Source of the DNA: Mesostigma viride
Lineage: Eukaryota > Streptophyta > Mesostigmatophyceae > Mesostigmatales > Mesostigmataceae
Direction: 5' to 3'
NCBI GenBank assembly: GCA_009746045.1
Contig: RPFO01000219.1
Span: forward strand, 344,501-408,500
Length of the DNA stretch: 64,000 bases
The translations under genes and the position numbers were made by a program. Each line of letters begins with the position of its first letter. Positions within the stretch are counted from its first letter, which is position 1. The notes beneath the pieces are model-generated. The model was not told where the DNA came from and made no database searches. It worked only from the letters and a program-made list of their open reading frames with translations. This document shows, piece after piece, positions 56,132 to 64,000 of the stretch.

Positions 56132-57004
56132 AGTTGTTGCATGGGAACAGCCCTTGTGACCTCCCTGCTTCCGCCTGTCGATCAATGGAGCTACCACTTT
56201 GCAAGGCAACGTCTTGGAAGTGGCTGCCTTTGGGCTTCTATTGATGCGGTCTGGCGCAGCTGTGCTGGAATTCTCTAGCAATATCAGACAATGCAAGTTC
56301 AGTTACTACAGGAGAATCCTAGCATGGATTTGCTAGTTTTGCTGGCTCCGTCTATGGAGCTGCTGTCGCAGCGGCTCACGCAGAAGTCCCTTGAGCGGGG
56401 ATGAGTGGCACTGGGTCTGCGGCGGCATGGCTGCAGTCACATTCGGATGCGCATGGATGCAGCTAGCTGGATGTGGTTCTGTGGGAGTATGTGTTGGGCT
56501 GGAGGTGGGATGGTATGCTGCCATGCGGCGGTGTATGACCCACCTCTCTGCTCTGTTGTGACAGGAACAGCGGTACTAGCCATGTACGGATCGTGGCAGC
56601 GTGCGGTGGGCATGGGCGTCTGCTTGTGAATGAAGGGATTGGCAGATTCAGTTACTGGGATGTCGTTGCATGCTGCTCTGTATCGGTGTTTCTGTTGTAA
56701 GGTGCACCCTGCACTCCCATGTGGCAGGGGCATGGCAAATGCGTTCCAGGGCATATGGTCTCATTGATCTTGTAAGCGCCAGATGTTGATGAGGCGAGGG
56801 TAGCGGCCTAGAATCAGCACAATGTTCTAAGGGCTATCGTTCCCTCGCCAAGCCACCCGTACGTTGACGAACAAAGCTTTTAGATAAGTGGCTGTTGGCT
56901 ACAAACGGATAATCATGCTTGCGCCTTTGGGGTCGCGTTTGGGGGAATAGCTGGCTGGCATCTGCAAGTAAAATTGTTTCATGGTCCACGTCTAAAATTT
57001 CCCT
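56132..57004. other. intergenic, no gene recognised
   Basis: Mixed-composition DNA with short open frames only (56333-56524 and 56405-56629). Nothing supported. Confidence 0.5.
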
Positions 57005-57150
57005 AATATTAATTAATTAATTAATTATCAACATCACTCCGTTGGGAGTAGATGTAGCACATAGCCCTGAGAAGGGGCATATGGCTTTTAATACATTCTA
57101 GGCTACTTCATGCAAGGGTGGGAATGTAAGCTACCCCTGCTCTAGGTGCC
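57005..57150 (-). mobile_element. LINE 3' end fragment
   Basis: On the minus strand this is the terminal ~145 bp of the LINE 3' UTR. It shares TAGATGTAGCACATAGCCCT and GAGAAGGGGCATATGG with other copies. It ends with CTCCGTTGGGAG (57037-57048) and an ATTA-repeat tail at 57006-57027. Confidence 0.75.
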
Positions 57151-57343
57151 TAATATTGGCTCATCGATACATTTTTTTCCCCCAGTCCGGACTAACTAGA
57201 TAATCTTTCATCAGGCAAGACAAGCCATTAATTATTAATGCATGGCTACGTTCTACCCTGAATAGTTAGCTTTTTTGTTGTATTCACCTTTGCCCGGACT
57301 TCCAGACTTTTTTTTTGCAAACTTATAGCCCGAGGCGGGGCCC

Positions 57344-57917
57344 GAGATTAATTAAGAGGTACCTTGAAATTAAATAAGAGACATGCCTCTATCCAAATAT
57401 ATTTTAGGACGCGAGTTTCGATTGGCGTTAACTTGTAGTATTGGACGGCAAGCCGACAACATGTCAAGCCGTTTAATTCCTTTCGACTTTTACATTTTCT
57501 CGCAGTTGTCCAAAAAGGATCATTTTTATACCCGACTTCTCCGTTAAATCTCATCGACCGGGTTTCGAAACAACCCACGAACGCCGTAGATGCAGATCCA
57601 ACGGAGTAAACAACGTCACGACCGACGCGGCGCCAAATAGGTAGTCGCCTAGGTTCCTACTTCCTAGCTTTTCTGCGAGCCATTTTCGTGCCGCGTCGTG
57701 TACCCGTGAGATGTACCCGTGAGATGCAAAATCCGCTTGCCAGACCGGGATTCCGGGAACTCCGTCCAATACCGTCGTGCAGTACCACGAGTGCACTACC
57801 AATCTATCAATCGTACAATACTACGACTTAACGCCAACAGAAACTCGCCTCCAAAACTATATATTCACAGATGCACGTGCCTCTTATTTAATTTCAAGGT
57901 ACCTCTTATTTAATCTC
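57344..57917. mobile_element. 574-bp terminal-inverted-repeat element
   Basis: Inverted termini of about 100 bp begin GAGATTAATTAAGAGGTACC on the left and its near complement on the right. They contain TTGAAATTAAATAAGAG, CGCGAGTTTCGATTGGCGTT and a YAGTATTG block. The centre includes ACCCACGAACGCCGTAGATG. About 270 bp of the left part is repeated in the opposite sense at 17700-17975 at high identity. No transposase ORF, so a MITE-like element. Confidence 0.75.
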
Positions 57918-58085
57918 AGCCCCCGCAGGCCGCAGACTTGTCTTCTCCCGGTCAGGGCTAAGTTTTGCAAAAAACCAAAGTCCTAAGTCGAAACCATTTT
58001 TTCCTCCTGTTGGCATTGTGCTATGGGATGGCGATGTCAAGGTTGCGTCACCCGAGTGCTCATTGTAGCTAAATGGCTAATCAGT

Positions 58086-58135
58086 AGCCCGTAGGGGGAT
58101 ATTATGTGCTACATGTACTTCCAACGGAGATATCA
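58086..58135 (+). mobile_element. short LINE 3' UTR end
   Basis: A CCCGTAGGGGGATATTATGT...ACTTCCAACGGAG (58118-58129) stretch matches the LINE 3' terminus in the plus sense. It directly abuts the truncated ORF1 of the next copy, giving a tail-to-head junction. Confidence 0.5.
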
Positions 58136-58314
58136 AGCAGACTCCTCACCTTTAAGTACATGGCGGACAAGCTGGCGTTCATTAAATGCCGCAAGAAGCT
58201 CTCGGAGACTCGCTTCACGCTGGACGACGACTTGACCCTGGCCCAGCAACAGCGGCGACGCGAGCTATGTCCGACCTACCCTCAGCTCCGGCAGAGCGCA
58301 GGGGAAGCCGGTAT

Positions 58315-58861
58315 CAAGGAGACAACCAGCGCAGGCCAGAAATCGGGAGAATCCGGACCATGGTAGCTCGAGCCTGCCGTTATCTTGTCCGCGTGTTCGA
58401 GTCGTTCAGGATGATGAAGATGAATGGTGATGGAAATGTGTATCCGTGTGCATTGAAATTATGGCTGGCTTACGTGTAGAGCGACTAGATGACCTAGACG
58501 GTGGGGCCGGAAACAGCATGCTTGATCAGGGCGTGTGTTTCGAGCCTAACTGGCCGGGAGTGTCTAGTGGTGAGCACCATTGCTGCGATCGCTCTCCCAC
58601 CATTTACGAGGAAATACCCGCAAATGGAAAACCACTGAAAAGGTCTAGCTAGTCAGTCATCACGTTAGCCATGCCATGATTCCAAACGCCCAAGAACTGC
58701 ACACGGTGCAAAGGCAAAAAGCCGGACGACAGCACTTTCAAATGTGCGGCGGGAACCAAAAGCCCGCGTATGCCAGAAAACATCGTGTTGCTGCAGCGAC
58801 GCGACGATGTGGACAACGAATCCAGTGCCAAGCTCGGAACGGCCGCAAAGGAGATCTGGTA
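58315..58861 (+). repeat. ~540-bp segment, copy 1, inserted in LINE ORF1
   Basis: The segment is nearly identical to 61743-62280. It splits LINE ORF1 between CCGGTAT and ACTGGAGG; GGTAT stands on both sides. It contains a run reading NCTRCKGKKPDDSTFKC (58694-58745) followed by PENIVLLQRRDDVDNE, a possible zinc-binding fragment. Function unknown. Confidence 0.8.
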
Positions 58862-61135
58862 TACTGGAGGGGGGCGGTCATCCACGTTGACCACAAGCCC
58901 TCGGGCAGCGGCCCAAGCCAGGCTCCAAGCCAGCCCCAGCTGCATCGTCGTCGTCAACGCACGTCCCCGGTATGGAGGGCGCCCGGTAAGGGCACACCCT
59001 CGCGGCCTCGCGGTACAATAGGCTTTGGGCACAGCCTTGATTAATAAACAAGCCCCTTTCCATCCTCATCTCGCACCGTGCGAGCATGACCAGGATGCAA
59101 GGTCGCCAGGCACGCCACGGTCAACCCTGCCGCCAATTTACCAGCCTCACACGCCTCCTGGCCTGCCTTGAGCGGGATGAGGCTCTGTCGACACGCCTGC
59201 GACCCCAGCCAGGACGGAGACGACGCATATCCGCCCTGAAAGAAAGACTCCATGCGTTGACAAGCATTAACCCCAATCGCTACCCTACTCCCCCCCCCCT
59301 CCTCCACCCCCACCCCCACCTCCAGCACTACCCTTCTCCATGCACCCCCACCTCCACCCCCACCCCCCCGCTAATAGGGCAACGGCCCATTCTTGGCCAT
59401 TGCAAGCTTTAATGTGCGCACCCTCCCTGCAGATCCTTCTACGAGCGGCGGCACCCCAACACGCCAACGCGTCGACGAGCTGATCGCCTTGTGCGCGGAC
59501 AACAAGAGATCGCCGTCCTCGGGGTCCAGGAGCATCGGCGCACCGTCGACCCTCAGCAAGGGGTCAACGGTCTTCTGGTCCACGACCTCGGCCACGCGGG
59601 CTGGCGGTTCCATTATGGTGGAGGCGACGCGCCGGGTCAAGGTGGTGTGGGCCTCTTGTGCTCACCGGCAGCATCAGCTCACCTCCAGTCCATCGTGCTG
59701 CGATCCCCGCGCGTGCTAGTGGCCACTTTTTTGGCCACTGAGGGCCATTCACACCACACGCTATAACCGTTATCGTGGGATATGCACCACATGCGGGTCG
59801 AGCTTACGGGGAACGCGAGGCCTTCTTCAGCGCCCTCAAGGGGGAGGAGGCCAGCATCCCAGCTCGGCACTTCCTGGTTATGCTGCTCGACGCCAACGCC
59901 ACGCTGCCAGTTGGCACTGGGGGCCGGCGCTCAGTACTCCCCACCCAACACGACAGCCATTTGAACGGTAACACGGCTCTAAATTTGCGGATCTGTTGGC
60001 AGAATCTGCGCTGGTCAGTGCATGCAATGCTTCTTTCGCACGCCCCGCTGAGCAGCTTGCCACCTTTTTTGGGCCGTCGGATCAGGTGGTGTGCCTTGAC
60101 TATATCTGCGTACGCCGGGCTCAGCGCCCCTCAGTTGTCGATGCTCGCGTGCTGCGAGATTCTGTCAGCACGGTGGAATCTGATCACCGCCTCGTGCTCG
60201 CCCGCATCAGATTGCGGATCCCTGGCGTGAAACCGTCGAGACAACTGGCGCCTCAGCCAGATCTCAAGGTGCTCCGGATTGTACTGAAGGATGCCGACAA
60301 GATGTCAGCAGAAGAGCAATTAAGCCGCTATGTCGCACCGGGGCGACTTCCTGGCAGTCTTTGACGCCAGGGGCAGTCGCCAGCAGTTGCACGCTATAAT
60401 CCGCCCCCGGGTGATTTTTCAGTGATCCTCCGCGGTATCGCTGCCAAGTACCGTCTGCCTGCCCGCACCCTCATCTCCTTGCCTCCGCGCCGGCAGCTTG
60501 CTGCCCACCGCCACGCCACCGACAGTGGTCGCCGCTAGGCAGATGCTCCGCCGCAACAGGGACCCGACCGCCGAACCTGGGCTGCAAGCAGCTCTGCGGG
60601 ACGCCTACGAGCAGGCCGAGAAGGCAGACGCTCAGCAGATGGTCAAGGACCCGCACAGCTGCCAGCAGAAGCACGACGGCAAGGGGGCCTGGTTCTGGTA
60701 CAAGCGCCTCGGGCACCCGGACGGCCTCGGTCGGCCCCACCGCCACGATGTTCCCGGCGCCCCAGCCAAGCGGCTTTGTACCTGGGCTGGGCCACTGCCG
60801 AGGTCGTGGGGACAGCTGCCGCCGCCCCCGCCCCTGCTCCCAGCCGCCGCCGCCCGCCCGGCTGCCCTGGCCGGCGGCCCCGCCGGGCCCCCGGCCCCGC
60901 CCATGCAGGTCAGCGGCGGACTACCGCTAGCGGTCCCCCCGCTGATCGGCCCGCTTGGCGACCCGTCAGACATCATGCCTCCTTTCAACTATCGCGAGGT
61001 CACGCGGAGGCGGTCCAACGTCTGCGTTACGCCTCCGCCACCCGGGCTCCGACGAGATTCCGGCCGCAGTTGTGAAACATGCAGCCGAGTTCGAGGACAC
61101 TGGTGTCATGCTGCTCTTCCAGGATATCTGCAACC

Positions 61136-61293
61136 TTGTGCACCCAGAGCAGGTGACAGTTGTACATGTATCCTCCACCTGCAGGTTGTAGCCCTGATCA
61201 GTTGTATTACAAACCCATAGATGCCCCTTTCTCAGGGCTGTGTGTTACATATGCTCCCAACGGAGCTATGATTTTAATTAATTAATTAATTAA
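61136..61293 (+). mobile_element. 5'-truncated LINE insertion (3' UTR only)
   Basis: 158 bp matching the LINE 3' UTR: CACCCAGAGCAGGTGACAGT, CCTCCACCTGCAGGTTGTAG, hairpin CTCCCAACGGAG (61254-61265) and a TTAA-repeat tail. It is flanked by TCTGCAACC (61127-61135) and the same 9-10 bases at 63782-63790, beyond the piggyBac-like insert. It interrupts the reverse-transcriptase region of the host LINE. Confidence 0.8.
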
Positions 61294-63781
61294 CCCGTGT
61301 TTTTTTACAACGCGATGTATCGCGTTGTAGGGTTAGAACGCGATGTATCGCGTTGTAATCTGACACGTGGCAGGCACAGTAGATACGAGATTTTCGGTCT
61401 GAAACTCGGTGGACGGCCTCCTTACATCCCGTAGAACTCAAGAAAAAATCCTGGTATTTTTGGTATTTTTTTTGTGACAGCTGCAAACAAATATGTACCA
61501 CTGAAATCAGGCATTTTCGCGGGACGAAGGTGAAGACGACGGCGATGGCGGCAGGTAGATCTCGCCAGTTTTCGCGCGAATTTCAGTGGCTGTTGGGTGG
61601 CACGACCATGATGATGCGTTCAAAGGTTGATAATTAGGTTTCTACGAGTTTGTTGAGGTACTGGGGCAAAGGAAACGTAGATTTTTCCAGTTTCTCACCC
61701 AACTCTCATGCGGAAACCCTGGAAACCGGCATACATATCAAAGAGACAACCAGCGCAGGCCAGAAATCGGGAGAATCCGGACCATGGTAGCTCGAGCCTG
61801 CCGTTATCTTTTCCGCGTTTTCGAGTCGTTCAGGATGATGAAGATGAATGGTGATGGAAATGTGTATCCTTGTGCATTGAAATTATGGCTGGCTTACGTG
61901 GAGCGACTAGATGACCTAGACGGTGGGGCCGGAAACAGCATGCTTGATCAGGGCGTGTGTTTCTAGCCTAACTGGCCGGGAGTGTCTAGTGGTGAGCACC
62001 ATTGCTGCGATCGCTCTCCCACCATTTACGAGGAAATACCCGCAAATGGAAAACCACTGAAAAGGTCTAGCTAGTCAGTCATCACGTTAGCCATGCCATG
62101 ATTCCAAACGTCCAAGAACTGCACACGGTGCAAAGGCAAAAAGCCGGAGGACAGCACTTTCAAATGTGCGGCGGGAACCAAAAGCCCGCGGATGCCAGAA
62201 AACATCGTGTTGCGGCAGCGACGCGACGATGTGGACAACGAATCCAGTGCCAAGCTCGGAACGGCCGCAAAGGAGATCTGGCATCACAGGGTTCAGATGT
62301 GCGGAGATACTATGCGATCCAGCCGGTCCACGACCTGTTTGTAGAGCTTGTGCCAAGGGGCAGCACCGAACAGATGTGGGTGACGTTGCAAAAAACATCG
62401 GACTTGACGGAGCATAATGGCTCGGTCATAGTCTTTGACCAGTAAACGCTGCAAGAGTTCAAGATATTATTACGTCAAGACTCGGGTCTGCTGCGGCACC
62501 ATGCTTGGTATTTCCATGGTGTTTCGACTTCTTAACACATGATTATTCATTCCGAACGCCCGGACTCTCGGCTAAACCGAGATTTGTGCAGACTTTTATT
62601 GGGTAGCTCCGGGCATGATGGTGCCTGCAAATAGCGTAAGGCGTGACCGTGGCTATTGCTACGGTATATGCTGTATTTTCCTGGAAATGGCCTCTGCCAC
62701 CGGCTCAATAGTGCTTGCATGCAGGCGTAAGTATATCGTGTTTCTACCTAGTTTCTGCCAGTTTTCCACTTATTTCTACCGACCTCTGCCCAGCCTCTCT
62801 AAGACCGCCATCCTACTCGACGTTGCTTGCATGTCAGCCATAGCAGGCTGCACTTGTGCAGTATTTAGGTGCTGTATACGTCGTCAAGCCGTGCATATAT
62901 CGTGAGGATTGGATATTGATGGTTTATACTGCGTTGATTGTGCAAGAAGATAAGCTAGGTGCCCATAATCATGGTGTATAATCATGCGTTGTTAGCATCT
63001 TGCCACCATTTGCTAGCATGCATTCCAGCGTCATCCGTCTTTGCCTGCATGTAAGCTCATGGATCACTCAACCTATCCAAGCTTTGCATTACACATGCCT
63101 CTTTCTTTCAGTATGGCACACGTTATGGAATGAAAACCCAGTGCCTCCCCTCCCACGAGGCATGTGCTCAACACGTTGTGAGAGTGGATGATGCTTTGGC
63201 TATGGCTGCCTGATTCAGTCGTATTAGGTCATCCAGTCATGATGTTTGATGCATGTTTGATGCTGTATAACTTATACAACACCTATTTTCAACGTTTTGA
63301 CCCTGGAGGAGCCTAGCTCATGATATCCCCGTTTATGGGGCTCGTGTCGTTGGGTCATGTTGTGAAGGGCTCTCATTTTTCCCACTGCGTTGTACTGCGT
63401 TGTAATTGCAATGCTAATAAAAAATAGCTCCAGTGGCCCAATGGGCCTGAGTTTTGTTTCACAGAGCCTGCATATGTTGCCCATAGATCGTGCAAGAAGC
63501 CAGATTTTTTTCATGAACCATTTGTGAATTAGCACATGACTTGTGACCTAGGGTCAACAAATCACGGTCATGGCCAGACCCCCCTGTATTCAAACCAGTG
63601 TATCTCTCTAATGAATAAGCATTTTGTAGGTCTGAGTAGCTCAAAAAATCCTTTGATTTATGGGCTTTCAGGAAAGTATACACATGACTATGAAAAAAAA
63701 TTTTCCCTACATGTTATGACGTGTTCTATAAATAGCTTACAACGCAGTATATCGCGTTCTAAAAAAAAAAACACGGGTTAA
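61290..63781. mobile_element. piggyBac-like element, TTAA target duplication
   Basis: TTAA (61290-61293) precedes CCCGTGTTTTTTT; the other end is AAAAAAACACGGG followed by TTAA (63778-63781). CCC...GGG termini inside a TTAA duplication are the hallmark of the piggyBac superfamily. Element length 2,484 bp (61294-63777). Subterminal palindromes with 10-bp arms ACAACGCGAT/ATCGCGTTGT stand at 61307-61328, and a second near copy follows at 61337-61358; a related one is near 63741-63758. No piggyBac transposase was recognised. It contains copy 2 of the 540-bp segment (61743-62280) and an ORF at 62098-62445. It is probably non-autonomous. Confidence 0.75.
61743..62280 (+). repeat. ~540-bp segment, copy 2, inside the piggyBac-like element
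   Basis: It differs from copy 1 at roughly 2-3 percent of positions (for example TTTTCCGCGTTTT for TTGTCCGCGTGTT). It is bounded by GGCAT near 61728 and GGCAT at 62280-62284. The coding-like run NCTRCKGKKPEDSTFKC continues beyond the border as EIWHHRVQMCGD, so this copy looks like the source context. Confidence 0.75.
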
Positions 63782-64000
63782 TCTGCAACCGCCTTTTGCT
63801 GTCGTCGCAACCGCCTCCAGCGGCCTGGCAACACAGTTTTTGCACAATGTGCTCTACAAGAACAAGGGTTCGCCAGCCGACCCCGGTAACTACGAGAGGG
63901 GTGTGCATCCAAAGTGCCCCCCTCAAGCTTCTCATGCGGCTCATCCTGAACCGCCTGCGCAGGGCCCTGGACGGTCACCTCAGTGAGACTCAGCACGGCT

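Larger units (their letters stand above)
58136..64000 (+). mobile_element. LINE (ORF1 fragment, endonuclease, RT start), multiply interrupted
   Basis: ORF1 C-terminal part: LTFKYMADKLAF, FTLDDDLTLAQQQRRREL (58146-58316), then YTGGG after an insert. Endonuclease (APE type), frameshifted: AIASFNVRTLP (59393), VLGVQEHRRT and GGVGLL (59517-59660), VGYAPHAGRAYGERE (59774 on), LDANATLP, and LDYICV with SDHRLVLAR (60090-60210). Linker/RT start: GSDEIPAAVVKHAAEF and LFQDIC (61050-61132). Then an insertion (61136-63777). After it come LYKNKGSPADPGNY and LLMRLILNRLRRALDGHLSE (63860-64000) in different frames. The RT core lies beyond the window. Many frameshifts make it non-functional. Confidence 0.8.

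Noticed and set aside
61294-63777. Active piggyBac transposon
   Set aside because: Termini and TTAA duplication fit, but no transposase with the expected acidic catalytic residues is readable in the interior.

Overview
The window is nuclear DNA of a green-lineage eukaryote, most likely a chlorophyte alga. The genes are split into short exons with GT-AG introns. Three 3' ends carry TGTAA, the usual chlorophyte poly(A) signal, 26 to 40 nt after the stop. The recognisable proteins are of plant/algal type: a DEG2/DEG9-like protease, a FEY/DHRSX-like short-chain dehydrogenase and a lactonase-type beta-propeller. Introns and intergenic DNA are packed with tandem repeats and non-LTR retrotransposon debris. 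No prokaryotic operon, rRNA gene, credible tRNA gene or CRISPR array was found.

Layout. 1-6515 (+): the last four exons of a DEG-type serine protease; the catalytic part lies upstream of the window. 6545-9849: spacer, then about 1.8 kb of CCCT/CCCA/CACT tetranucleotide repeats leading into a terminal exon of an unidentified (+) gene. 9900-14750: AT-richer DNA with a PHD-finger terminal exon (12569-12685) and unidentified ORFs. 14790-18103: a LINE ORF1 remnant (+) into which a second LINE copy (-) and a further insert have nested. 19745-29235 (-): a complete nine-exon short-chain dehydrogenase gene, 355 aa, with every splice junction in phase. 29236-30609: divergent intergenic region. 30610-42630 (+): exons of a long disordered protein whose conserved end resembles SPIDR, a DNA-repair scaffold; its C-terminal part is not visible. 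42631-48920: a cluster of LINE and TIR-element copies. 50307-56096 (+): a lactonase-family (6-phosphogluconolactonase-like) gene whose last intron holds about 2.3 kb of a 9-bp minisatellite. 57005-64000: LINE fragments, a 574-bp TIR element and a LINE (+) interrupted by a 3'-UTR fragment that is itself interrupted by a piggyBac-like element with TTAA target duplications.

The genes do not form a functional cluster. The unifying pattern is structural. Pyrimidine-rich tandem repeats sit on the sense strand just upstream of many splice acceptors. Several introns contain duplicated copies of their own splice donors or acceptors, including one built of short units bounded by AG|GT. This looks like a genome in which introns grow by tandem duplication across splice sites. 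All calls come from reading the sequence and from remembered family features; no searches were run.
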